From an uncultured Lachnospiraceae bacterium (GTDB taxonomy: Bacteria; Bacillota; Clostridia; Lachnospirales; Lachnospiraceae), in the NCBI GenBank assembly GCA_910579395.1, contig CAJTUC010000021.1, positions 7,761 to 71,760 on the forward strand: a stretch of 64,000 nucleotides of DNA. Reading direction: 5' to 3'. Both the position numbers and the translations under genes were made by a program. The notes under the pieces are model-generated. The model searched no databases and was not told the DNA's origin. It saw nothing but the letters and a program-made list of their open reading frames with translations. Below are positions 7,181 to 16,150 of this stretch, piece after piece; position 1 is the first letter of the stretch, and every line of letters begins with the position of its first letter.

Positions 7181-10000
7181 TTGGAAGAGAAACAATTTGT
7201 AAATGAAAAAACGAATAAAAAGATGGAGAAGATTGTTCTTGGCATTTTTACAGTTTTTTCTCTTGCCATGTCCGTTTCAGCATTTTTGCTGGAATGGAGC
7301 ATTCTTGCCAAAGAAGTGATTGCCGCTGCGGTCATTGCAGGCTGGATTGTCTGTTTAAAGGAATATCGGAACTATGCTTACCGCGCGAAATTTATTTCAC
7401 TCATGTGTTGGATTAATTTTTTTGTATATGCCATTTATTCCAGTTCTTTCACGTCTATGCTTTCTACGATGATGGCGCTCATTGTGCTGCTCAGCATTTT
7501 CTGTATTGCGGAAATTGTCTATATGGGTGTTTTTTTTACAACGATTCTGTGTCTTTATCATGTTTTTATTTTACATACATATTCCTTTGAGGCTGCCAAT
7601 GATATACTCAGGCTTGTCCTGCACATTGCGGCGGTTTATGTGATCTCTTTAGTAGTGTGGATTACCATACGAATCAGGGAAGTGACGAGCGAGAAGCTGA
7701 TGGAGAATATTCATGAGCTGGAGATCGTGGAGAAGAGCAAAGATGATTTTATGGTCAATATTTCGCATGAAATCCGTACGCCGATCAATGCGGTCTGCGG
7801 TATGAGCGAGGCACTGCTGCAGGAAAATCTTCCCGTGGATGTCAGGCGGGATATCATCGATATCCAGACCGCAGGGCGGAATCTGCTCGCCACGGTCAGC
7901 AACATTCTGGATTTTTCAGAGTTGGAGAGCGGTAAGATGGAACTGGTGGAAGAATGCTATAATATCACGTCAACCATTACGGATATCATCAATATGGCCC
8001 AGACCTTTGAGAACGGAAAGCATTTGGAACTGATTGTAGACTGCGATGCCAATCTGCCGAGCAATCTGGTCGGCGATGAGCAGAAGCTGCGGCGTATCGT
8101 TGTGAATCTGTTGGAAAATGCGATGAAGTTTACAAAGGAGGGCGGTGTTGTTCTTCGGATCAAATCCAGAAAAGAAGAATATGGCATTAATTTGATGGTC
8201 AGCATCCGGGATTCGGGAATCGGCATGGACCAGGGCGAGATTGAAAGAATCTTTACGAGCTATGGACAGCTCGATTCCAAGCGCAATAAGGAAGAAGGGG
8301 GAATCGGACTCGGCCTTTCCATCGCACAGGCTCTTGTTCAGCGCATGGGTGGTTTTATTACGGTGGACAGCAAGCCCGGTGTTGGAACGGAATTCATGTT
8401 CACAGTTCCGCAGAAAGTACTGGATGAAACGCCGATTGTATCCGTCAGAAACAAAGGGAATCTATTCGCAGTCTGCTATATCAATATGGATAAATACAAT
8501 TTCTCCGTTGTGCGGGAAGGGTATGAGAAGTCTATCCGCCATATGGCGGAGCAGTTCGGTATTATGTTCCGGATATGCCGGAATCTTCCCGAATTGATGC
8601 GGCGCATTGAGCACGAGAATTATTCCCATATTTTTATCAGTTGGGAAGAATACTGTGAGGATAAAGCCTTTTTTGAAAAAATCGCAAAAAATATCACGGT
8701 CGTCCTGATACTTGAATATGGGCAGGAAACACAGGTGGGGAGCAGTATGCTTCGCATTTATAAGCCTTTTACCGTATTGTCCATCGCTGCGGTATTCAAC
8801 GGACAGAAAATACTGCAGAGCAGTGAATCGGATATTAATGCGAGGCGACACTTTATTGCACCGGATGCAAAGATCCTCGTTGTGGATGACAACGCGATGA
8901 ACCTGAAAGTCATGGCAAGGCTTCTGCTGCCTTACCAGATTAAAGTCTCGACGGCCATCAGCGGCGATGAGGCTCTTCGTAAACTGGATATGATGGAATA
9001 CGACTGCGTATTTCTTGACCATATGATGCCGGAGATGGATGGTGTGGAGACTCTGCATAAAATCCGAAAAAAGCCCGGTACCTATTTTCAGTCGCTTAAT
9101 GTGATCGCCTTTACCGCCAATGCCATCGGCGGTGCGAGGGAGATGTTCATGGAGGAGGGCTTTAACGATTTTATTGCCAAACCCATCGAACTGAGCGTTC
9201 TGGAACGTATGCTGCGCCGCTATATTCCGGAGCAGAAGCAGATTGTTGTCGAAGAAAAGGATTTGGACAGAACGATATCCGACAGGCAGGAGAGAAGTAG
9301 CGTGCAGACAGAAAACATATTATCGGCGGAGAAACAATCGGACTTTTTGGCAACACCCGTTCCTTCCGGGAAATCGGACGAAGAAGCGCTGACTGATCTG
9401 AGCAGAGCCGGTATCAATATCGGACAGGGAATCGCTTATTGCGGCGATAAAGAAGGCTTTCGTGAAATTATCGGCATCTACTATAAAGAAGGACTCAAAC
9501 GCAGCCGTCAGCTGGAACAACTCTATGGAGAGCAGGACTGGAAAAATTATGTCATTACGGTGCATGCGTTGAAGAGCAATTCCAGGGGAATTGGGGCCAA
9601 CGAGTTGTCAGAGCTTGCCCTGCAGCTGGAGATGGCAGGAAAAGAAGAACGCATCGAATATATCAGAGAGCATCATAAGGAAATGCTGGAAAAGTATGAT
9701 CTGCTTCTCCGGTTGCTCGGAGAGAATGATTTTATACGACAGGAAGAGAAGGAACACGAGATACAGGAAATCTCTGAACAGTCCCTGAAAGAGCTGCTTA
9801 TGCAGATTCGTGAAAAACTGGACAGTTTCGAGAATGAAGGACTTCCGGAACTCTTGGAGCAGCTCGGAAGCAGCCGGTGCGGGGCAGCAGATCTGTCAAA
9901 GCTGGCGGAGGATATCCGGGAGAAAGCAGATGAGTTCGATTTCACCGGTGCAGTCGGCATTCTGGACAGTTGGGAAAACGATGCAGAAAATATTCGGTAA
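7181..10000 (+). CDS. Hybrid sensor histidine kinase with receiver and HPt domains
   Basis: 939-residue membrane kinase. About five or six hydrophobic helices (residues 17-165) form the sensor without a recognisable extracytoplasmic domain. HisKA carries SHEIRTPINAV with the phospho-His near 196; HATPase_c shows N box, DSGIGM and GGIGLGLSIAQ. A region at about 420-545 looks like a degenerate receiver without an acceptor Asp. A true receiver follows (VVDDNAMN, acceptor Asp near 613 in FLDHMMPEMDG), then an HPt domain with HALKSNSRGIGA (His near 795), then a charged C-terminal tail. This His-Asp-His layout is a phosphorelay that can pass phosphate to separate receivers such as those at 6081 and 12803. 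Start is TTG, preceded by AGGGGCGG; the next in-frame ATG is 42 bases later. Confidence 0.93.
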   Translation: MEEKQFVNEKTNKKMEKIVLGIFTVFSLAMSVSAFLLEWSILAKEVIAAAVIAGWIVCLKEYRNYAYRAKFISLMCWINFFVYAIYSSSFTSMLSTMMALIVLLSIFCIAEIVYMGVFFTTILCLYHVFILHTYSFEAANDILRLVLHIAAVYVISLVVWITIRIREVTSEKLMENIHELEIVEKSKDDFMVNISHEIRTPINAVCGMSEALLQENLPVDVRRDIIDIQTAGRNLLATVSNILDFSELESGKMELVEECYNITSTITDIINMAQTFENGKHLELIVDCDANLPSNLVGDEQKLRRIVVNLLENAMKFTKEGGVVLRIKSRKEEYGINLMVSIRDSGIGMDQGEIERIFTSYGQLDSKRNKEEGGIGLGLSIAQALVQRMGGFITVDSKPGVGTEFMFTVPQKVLDETPIVSVRNKGNLFAVCYINMDKYNFSVVREGYEKSIRHMAEQFGIMFRICRNLPELMRRIEHENYSHIFISWEEYCEDKAFFEKIAKNITVVLILEYGQETQVGSSMLRIYKPFTVLSIAAVFNGQKILQSSESDINARRHFIAPDAKILVVDDNAMNLKVMARLLLPYQIKVSTAISGDEALRKLDMMEYDCVFLDHMMPEMDGVETLHKIRKKPGTYFQSLNVIAFTANAIGGAREMFMEEGFNDFIAKPIELSVLERMLRRYIPEQKQIVVEEKDLDRTISDRQERSSVQTENILSAEKQSDFLATPVPSGKSDEEALTDLSRAGINIGQGIAYCGDKEGFREIIGIYYKEGLKRSRQLEQLYGEQDWKNYVITVHALKSNSRGIGANELSELALQLEMAGKEERIEYIREHHKEMLEKYDLLLRLLGENDFIRQEEKEHEIQEISEQSLKELLMQIREKLDSFENEGLPELLEQLGSSRCGAADLSKLAEDIREKADEFDFTGAVGILDSWENDAENIR

Positions 10001-10027
10001 TGGGCGGAAAGGCTGGGGGTGGTCACT

Positions 10028-12718
10028 ATGAAACGAATTCATACATTTTTGCAGACTGTGCTGGATGGCAGGCTGGAATTCAGGGAGCGGATCGTTCGGC
10101 TTGTTCTGCTGTTAGCATTTGCGGCTTCTATTATCGGTATGGGAGCGGTCATGCTTGGAGCCGCCCCTGATGTACTGATCGCATTTATTCTGATGTGCGC
10201 CGTATCCGGTCTGGCCCTCTGGCTTGCAGTGGAGCACAGGAAGACCAAAGAAGCTTCCTGGCTTTTGATCATTGTTTTCAATATCGCCTTGTTTCCGGCA
10301 GTTTTTCTTATGAGCGGCGGCATGGAAAGCGGCGCTCCAGTCTGGTTCGTGCTGGAACTGGTATATATTTTTCTGATGTTTACCGGAAAAGATTTCTTTA
10401 TCGCATTTTCCCTATCCGTAGTTTCTTTTCTGGCGACGTATTTTGTTTCCTATCGGTTTCCGGATTTTATGTCTGTGCCGGTCAGCCGTTTTTACAGTTT
10501 TGCAGACTCCTATGTGACGATCATTATCGTCAGCTGTTTCATAGGCATTTTGCTGAAAGTACAGACGATGACGTATGATAAGGAGCGGAAGCTGGCTGAG
10601 CAGCAGAAGGAGGAGATTGAGCAGATCGCCCATTCCAAGGATGCCTTTTTTGCCAATATGAGCCACGAGATCAGAACACCGATCAATACGATCATCGGTT
10701 TGAACGAGATGATTCTTCGGGAAGATATTTCCGATGAAATTGCCGAGAATGCGATCAATATTCAGAATGCGAGCAAGATGCTCCTGACGATTATCAATGA
10801 TATTCTGGATTTGTCCAAACTGGAATCGGGGAAGATGGAGATTGTGCCGGCCCAATATGAGATCAGCGCCATGTTCAGCGATCTGGTCAATCTGATCTGG
10901 ATTCGGGCGCATCAGAAAGAACTGGAGTTTAAAGTGGATATTGACCCTGAAATCCCGTCCATGCTTTTCGGAGATGAAGTGCGGATTAAACAGGTCGTTA
11001 CCAATATGCTTACCAACGCCGTAAAATATACGGAGACGGGGTCAGTTACGCTATCCGCCAAAGGAGAGCGCGTTGCGGCGGACGAAATTCTGCTGCGCAT
11101 TTCCGTAGAAGATACGGGTATGGGAATCCGAAAAGAAAATCTCGACAGCCTTTTTGGCTCTTTCAGGCGTATGGACGAACGGGATAACCGGAACATTGAG
11201 GGTACGGGACTCGGCCTGAATATTTCAAAGCAGCTGATCGAGATGATGGGCGGAAAGATTTCCGTTGACAGCGTCTATCATAAAGGATCTGTTTTTACAA
11301 TTGAAGTAAAGCAGAAAATCGTAAATGTTCGGCCAATCGGGGTCATTAACTTTGCGGCCCAGAAGCAGCTGAATCGGCGTGCAAGATACAAACAGAGTTT
11401 TATGGCGCCGGATGCCAGAGTGCTCGTTGTGGATGATAACGATATGAACCGTATGGTTGCCGTTAAACTGCTGCGGGGAACCAAAGTTCAGGTAGAAACG
11501 GTAGAGAGCGGAAAGGAATGTCTGCGGAAAACGGCGGAAGGTCCTTACCATGTTATTCTGATGGATCATATGATGCCGGATATGGACGGCGAAGAGACGA
11601 TGAAGGCCGTTCGCGCACAGAGCAAAGGCTACTGCCAGAAAACGCCCATCGTTGCGCTGACCGCCAATGTCATGACGAATGCGGAGCAGGTCTATCAGGA
11701 TATGGGTTTCGACGGTTATCTGGCCAAGCCCATTAACTCGGCGCTTTTAGAAGCCAGTCTGTTAAAATATCTGCCGTCTGAACTGATTGAGTATACCGCA
11801 GAGGAAGAGAAGGAGAATGCAAAAGAGGATGGCAGAGTCAATCAGGTCGTCAGCGTTAAGAAGCGCAGGATTGCCGTTACGGCGGACTGTATCTGTGATT
11901 TGCCTAAGGATTTGCTTGAAAAATATCAGATTCGTCTGATGTATTGTTACGTCCATACGAAAGAAGGGCGTTTCTGCGATCTTTTTGAAGTTTCATCCGA
12001 CGGTCTGCTTTCCTATCTGCAGCAAGGAGATAACCATGCTCATTCTTCGACGGCGGAGCCTTCAGCCTACGAGTATTTCTTTGCGGATGAACTGCAGAAA
12101 GCGGAACAGGTAATTCATATTACGGCAACGACAGCGCTGAGCGGCGCTTATCCGAACGCGATACAGGCAAGCCGTAGTTTTGATAATGTTACGATCGTGG
12201 ATTCTAATCATATCAGCAGCGGACATGGTCTCATGGTGCTGTATGCGGCGGTTCTGGCGGAAGCGGGAAAGAGTGTACCGGAAATCTGCAAGGCATTGGA
12301 ACAGTTCAAAGAGAATGTATGTTCCAATTTCCTCGTGCCGAGCACGGCGGCGCTGTATCGGAATGGGAAAGTGAGCGGCGTTGTCCATAAAGTATGTACG
12401 GGACTCAATCTCCATCCGGTGCTCTATATGAGCCAGAACAAACTGGGACTCTGGCGGATAGAAACGGGAAATATGCAGCATGCGCGGCGTAAGTATGTGA
12501 AGCAGATTCTGCATCATCCACAGCAGATTGATACCCGTATCGCTTTTTTGACTTATGCGGGCTGTACGGTACAACAGCTGAATGAAATCCTAGAAGAAGT
12601 GGGAAAATATGTGAAGTTTAACAGGATCATTCTGCAAAAAGCCTCCGCTACGGTATCCAGTAACTGCGGTGTAGGTGTTTTTGGACTGATGTTCGTTCGG
12701 AAGAAAGAGAAAGAATAA
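10028..12718 (+). CDS. Hybrid histidine kinase-receiver fused to a C-terminal DegV-type domain
   Basis: 896 residues. Six hydrophobic helices (about 15-180) are followed by HisKA (SHEIRTPINTIIG, His near 213), HATPase_c (DTGMGI, GTGLGLNISKQ) and an intact receiver (VVDDNDMN, acceptor Asp near 513 in LMDHMMPDMDG). From about residue 613 to the end the protein matches the DegV fatty-acid-binding family: TADCICDLP, STAEPSAYEYF, ITATTALSGAYPNA, IVDSNHISSGHG, and a C-terminal lobe. DegV/FakB proteins hold a fatty acid in a deep pocket, so this kinase may read fatty-acid status from the cytoplasmic side; that role is inference. No HPt follows the receiver. The start is chosen at the ATG after GGGGGTGG; a GTG at 10019 is an alternative. 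It lies 27 bases behind the previous kinase. Confidence 0.9.
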   Translation: MKRIHTFLQTVLDGRLEFRERIVRLVLLLAFAASIIGMGAVMLGAAPDVLIAFILMCAVSGLALWLAVEHRKTKEASWLLIIVFNIALFPAVFLMSGGMESGAPVWFVLELVYIFLMFTGKDFFIAFSLSVVSFLATYFVSYRFPDFMSVPVSRFYSFADSYVTIIIVSCFIGILLKVQTMTYDKERKLAEQQKEEIEQIAHSKDAFFANMSHEIRTPINTIIGLNEMILREDISDEIAENAINIQNASKMLLTIINDILDLSKLESGKMEIVPAQYEISAMFSDLVNLIWIRAHQKELEFKVDIDPEIPSMLFGDEVRIKQVVTNMLTNAVKYTETGSVTLSAKGERVAADEILLRISVEDTGMGIRKENLDSLFGSFRRMDERDNRNIEGTGLGLNISKQLIEMMGGKISVDSVYHKGSVFTIEVKQKIVNVRPIGVINFAAQKQLNRRARYKQSFMAPDARVLVVDDNDMNRMVAVKLLRGTKVQVETVESGKECLRKTAEGPYHVILMDHMMPDMDGEETMKAVRAQSKGYCQKTPIVALTANVMTNAEQVYQDMGFDGYLAKPINSALLEASLLKYLPSELIEYTAEEEKENAKEDGRVNQVVSVKKRRIAVTADCICDLPKDLLEKYQIRLMYCYVHTKEGRFCDLFEVSSDGLLSYLQQGDNHAHSSTAEPSAYEYFFADELQKAEQVIHITATTALSGAYPNAIQASRSFDNVTIVDSNHISSGHGLMVLYAAVLAEAGKSVPEICKALEQFKENVCSNFLVPSTAALYRNGKVSGVVHKVCTGLNLHPVLYMSQNKLGLWRIETGNMQHARRKYVKQILHHPQQIDTRIAFLTYAGCTVQQLNEILEEVGKYVKFNRIILQKASATVSSNCGVGVFGLMFVRKKEKE

Positions 12719-12802
12719 ACTTTGTTTTTTGGATGGTATCCGGCAAAGGTTTATGCTAAAATAGCATTGGTATTGTGTACAAAGGAAAAATGGGGGATTC
12801 TT

Positions 12803-13876
12803 ATGCGGAGCAGGATTTTGGTCGTGGATGACGCGGAAGTAAACCGCGAAGTGCTGCGCAATATGCTTGAAGATGAATATGAGATAGAAACGGCGGAAAA
12901 CGGAGAGGAAGCGGTACGCTGGCTGTGGGAATATCAGAAGGAAACAGCGGCACTGCTGTTGGATTTGCAGATGCCCAAAATGGATGGTTTTGCGGTTATC
13001 GAGGAAATCAGAAAGAACGGCTGGTTGAAAAAGATTCCGGTGCTTGTCATCAGCGGCGAGAAGGCCGTTGACGTGGAAAATCAGTGTTTTCAAATGGGGA
13101 TTTCTGATTTTATCCACAAGCCATTTGAGGCATCCATCGTAAAGAACCGGGTAAAGAATGCAGTGGAGCTGTTTACTTATAAGAATCAGCTGGAACAGGA
13201 AGTGGAGCGGCAGACGGAGGCGCTTGAGGAACAGTCCCGCATCATTCGGAGGCAGGCCGAGCAGTTAAAAGAGGAGGAGTCCTTTCACACGTTGATGATG
13301 CAGTATCGGTGTGCCATCATGGAGGTGGAGACGAAGCTAAAAGTACTGAACGAGGATTTTTCCAGGAAATATAAGAGGAATCCGTTCGAGTCCATTAAGA
13401 GCAGACTGAAAACATCGGAGAGCATCTATGAGAAATTAAGACGGAAAGGGTATGCGGTCACGCTGGAAAATATAGAAGATAAGCTGGCGGATGTGGCGGG
13501 AATCCGGGTCATTTGTTCTTTTCCGGACGATATTTACCGTTTGGCAAAGCTTCTGCTCAGGCAGGATGACATTATTCTGTTAAAAGAAAAAGACTATATC
13601 AAGTGCCCTAAATCCAATGGCTACCGGAGCCTTCATCTAATCATCAGCATTCCCATCTTTCTGTCTAATGAAAAAAAGGACATGAAAGTGGAAGTGCAGT
13701 TCCGTACGATCGCGATGGATTTCTGGGCGAGTCTGGAACATAAACTGAAATATAAACGAAGCGTGGATAATGCGGAAGAAATTGTGGAGCAGTTGAAAGT
13801 CTGTGCGGACTCCATAGAGGTTCTGGATTATCAGATGCAGGATATCCGCAATAAGATTGACGGAAGTTCAGGCTGA
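12803..13876 (+). CDS. Receiver domain fused to a RelQ-type small alarmone synthetase
   Basis: 357 residues. An N-terminal receiver (about 1-120) has VVDDAEVN and acceptor Asp near 54 in LLDLQMPKMDG, a KPF lysine, then a coiled-coil linker (about 128-165), then a RelA/SpoT nucleotidyltransferase domain (about 170-330). The latter has the RelQ-like blocks YRCAIMEVETKL, DVAGIRVICSF, KCPKSNGYRSLHL and VEVQFRTIAMDFWASLEHK, including the Mg-binding Asp and Glu and the GYRSLH substrate loop. No hydrolase domain is present, so it should only make (p)ppGpp from ATP and GDP/GTP. Start at the ATG after GGGGGA; a TTG at 12722 would add 27 unlikely residues. It follows the DegV kinase by 84 bases. Control of synthesis by phosphorylation is inferred. 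Confidence 0.92.
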   Translation: MRSRILVVDDAEVNREVLRNMLEDEYEIETAENGEEAVRWLWEYQKETAALLLDLQMPKMDGFAVIEEIRKNGWLKKIPVLVISGEKAVDVENQCFQMGISDFIHKPFEASIVKNRVKNAVELFTYKNQLEQEVERQTEALEEQSRIIRRQAEQLKEEESFHTLMMQYRCAIMEVETKLKVLNEDFSRKYKRNPFESIKSRLKTSESIYEKLRRKGYAVTLENIEDKLADVAGIRVICSFPDDIYRLAKLLLRQDDIILLKEKDYIKCPKSNGYRSLHLIISIPIFLSNEKKDMKVEVQFRTIAMDFWASLEHKLKYKRSVDNAEEIVEQLKVCADSIEVLDYQMQDIRNKIDGSSG

Positions 13877-13897
13877 AAAGAAAGGCATGAGGATAGA

Positions 13898-16039
13898 ATG
13901 ATATTTTTTGGAGGGAGAAAAAAAGTGGATACAAAAAAATTTGGGCCGCAGCGAGGGGTAAAACTGCAGCCGCTTGACACAATTGACGGATTTAAAGTAC
14001 GTCCGGGATATTACAACAGGGATGGTGCGGCAGCGGCGCCGAACGGCGTCAGTTTTACGATTCATTCTTCGGGAGCGACGAGTTGTACATTGCTGCTGTT
14101 CCGGCCGCGGGAAAAGGAGCCTTATGCGAGGCTGAAGTTTCCGGAAGCCTATCATATCGGGAATACGTATTCCATGCTGGTCTTTGACCTGAAAATTGAA
14201 GAGCTCGAATATGCTTTCCAGTTGGACGGTCCTTACGATAAGGAGAAAGGGTTGCTTTTTGATAAAAATAATATTTTGTTAGACCCCTATGCGAGGGCCG
14301 TAACGGGGCAGAAGGAATGGGGAGACCGGCCGGAGAGCGATGCGGGATTCGTGTATCATGCCAGAGTCGTAGAAAATAATTTCGACTGGGGCAACGTCAG
14401 ACAGCTGGAGCTGCCGATGGAAGATCTGGTCATCTATGAACTCCATGTGAGAGGCTATACGAAGGATGAATCTTCCGGCGTATCGGCGAAGGGAACCTAT
14501 GAAGGACTGCGGCAGAAAATACCTTATCTGAAAGATTTGGGCATTAATGCGGTGGAACTGATGCCGGTCTTTGAATTTGATGAGATGGAGAGCGCACGGG
14601 TCGTTGACGGAGAACAGCTCTATAACTACTGGGGGTATAATACGGTTTGTTTCTTTGCTCCTAATACCAGTTACAGTTCAGTTGTTGAGCATAATCATGA
14701 AGGTGAAGAGCTGAAACGGCTTATTTATGAGCTGAAAGAAAACGGAATAGAGGTCATTCTGGATGTCGTATTCAATCATACGGCGGAAGGGAACGAGGAT
14801 GGCCCATGTTTTTCGTTTAAAGGAATCGATAATAACATTTATTATATTCTGACGCCTGGCGGACATTATTACAATTTTAGCGGGTGTGGAAATGTTTTAA
14901 ACTGCAACCATCCGATTACAAGACGTTTTATTATCGACTGTCTGCGTTTCTGGGTGACGGAATATCGGGTAGATGGTTTCCGGTTCGATCTTGCTTCTAT
15001 TTTGTCCAGAGACTGGAACGGCGCACCGATGGCAGAACCGCCGATTCTGCATGAAATCGCCTGTGATGCCATTCTGGGAAAGGTCAAACTGATTGCAGAG
15101 GCATGGGATGCAGGCGGTCTGTATCAGGTGGGAAATTTTCCGGCGTTCAGCAGGTGGTCCGAATGGAACGGCAGATACCGCGATGATATGAGACGCTTTC
15201 TCAAGGGAGATGCGGGGATGGCAGGAACCGCAGTTACAAGAATCACAGGTTCTAACGATATGTATGATCCGGCAACTCGGGGAGCGGATGCTTCCGTTAA
15301 TTTCCTGACCTGCCATGACGGTTTTACATTATATGATCTGTATTCTTATAATGTAAAGCATAATGAGAAGAACGGCTGGAACAATACGGACGGAGACAAC
15401 AATGGCAACAGCTGGAACTGCGGAGCGGAAGGCGCGACGGATGACCCGCAGATAGAGCAGCTGCGGCGGCGTATGGTGAAAAACGCTTTTGCAACGCTGA
15501 TGTGCAGCAGAGGGCCGGCGATGTTCTACGCCGGGGACGAGTTCTGCAATACGCAGTTCGGAAATAACAATGCCTACTGTCAGGATAATATCATCTCCTG
15601 GCTGGACTGGAACCGTCTGGAAGAGTATCGGGAGATACATGATTTTTTCCGCTATATGATAGCGTTCAGAAAGCAGTACGCCATTTTAAGAAAATCGACG
15701 AGACCGGTATCCTGCGGCATTCCTGAAATCAGCATCCATAACGGATATCCGTGGAATAACAGGACGGATTATAACAGCAGACTCATCGGCGTCATGTATG
15801 CCGGCAGGGATGAGGCCGATACGAGGGACGATATCGTCTTTTACGGCATGAACGCTTACTGGGAGCCGGTGAACATGCAGCTTCCGGAGCTTCCGGGCGG
15901 TATGAGATGGAAGATGTGTGTCAATACGTTCATCGATTACGAGGACGGGCAGGACCTGAACCGTTTCATGGACCTTGAACATAACAGCAATCTCCGGATT
16001 CCGCCGCGGACGGTCATTATTTTAAAGGCTGAACAGTAG
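13898..16039 (+). CDS. glgX: Glycogen debranching enzyme, GlgX/isoamylase family
   Basis: 713-residue GH13 enzyme that hydrolyses alpha-1,6 branches of glycogen or limit dextrins. An N-terminal CBM48-like domain (about 30-150) precedes the TIM barrel with YELHVRGYTKDESSG, DVVFNHTAEG, the nucleophile Asp in GFRFDLASIL, the acid/base Glu in LIAEAWDAGG and the third Asp in TCHDGFTL. All catalytic residues are present. Two starts are possible: ATG at 13898 after GAGGA, or GTG at 13925 after a stronger GGAGGGA; the second would remove nine residues. It begins 22 bases after the alarmone synthetase, so read-through from the signalling block is possible. Confidence 0.93.
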   Translation: MIFFGGRKKVDTKKFGPQRGVKLQPLDTIDGFKVRPGYYNRDGAAAAPNGVSFTIHSSGATSCTLLLFRPREKEPYARLKFPEAYHIGNTYSMLVFDLKIEELEYAFQLDGPYDKEKGLLFDKNNILLDPYARAVTGQKEWGDRPESDAGFVYHARVVENNFDWGNVRQLELPMEDLVIYELHVRGYTKDESSGVSAKGTYEGLRQKIPYLKDLGINAVELMPVFEFDEMESARVVDGEQLYNYWGYNTVCFFAPNTSYSSVVEHNHEGEELKRLIYELKENGIEVILDVVFNHTAEGNEDGPCFSFKGIDNNIYYILTPGGHYYNFSGCGNVLNCNHPITRRFIIDCLRFWVTEYRVDGFRFDLASILSRDWNGAPMAEPPILHEIACDAILGKVKLIAEAWDAGGLYQVGNFPAFSRWSEWNGRYRDDMRRFLKGDAGMAGTAVTRITGSNDMYDPATRGADASVNFLTCHDGFTLYDLYSYNVKHNEKNGWNNTDGDNNGNSWNCGAEGATDDPQIEQLRRRMVKNAFATLMCSRGPAMFYAGDEFCNTQFGNNNAYCQDNIISWLDWNRLEEYREIHDFFRYMIAFRKQYAILRKSTRPVSCGIPEISIHNGYPWNNRTDYNSRLIGVMYAGRDEADTRDDIVFYGMNAYWEPVNMQLPELPGGMRWKMCVNTFIDYEDGQDLNRFMDLEHNSNLRIPPRTVIILKAEQ

Positions 16040-16088
16040 AAAAAATAGTATGTTAAAATTTTGCTAAAAATGATAAAAATCTACGCTT

Positions 16089-16127
16089 TTGTCGGTGAAA
16101 TATCTTTTATATAATCAAATTATATAA
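16089..16127 (+). promoter_or_regulatory. Promoter region with palindrome upstream of dctP
   Basis: TTTGTC/TTGTCG near 16089 and TATAAT at 16110-16115 form a plausible promoter. An inverted repeat TTATATAA-tcaaa-TTATATAA overlaps the -10 box and could bind a regulator such as the AraC-type protein at 21565; that link is a guess. Confidence 0.45.
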
Positions 16128-16150
16128 TATACCACAAGGGAGGTAGAAAA

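Noticed and set aside
16108..16127. AT-rich palindrome upstream of dctP as a replication or attachment site
   Set aside because: It overlaps a promoter -10 box and is short; a regulatory site or chance AT repeat is simpler.
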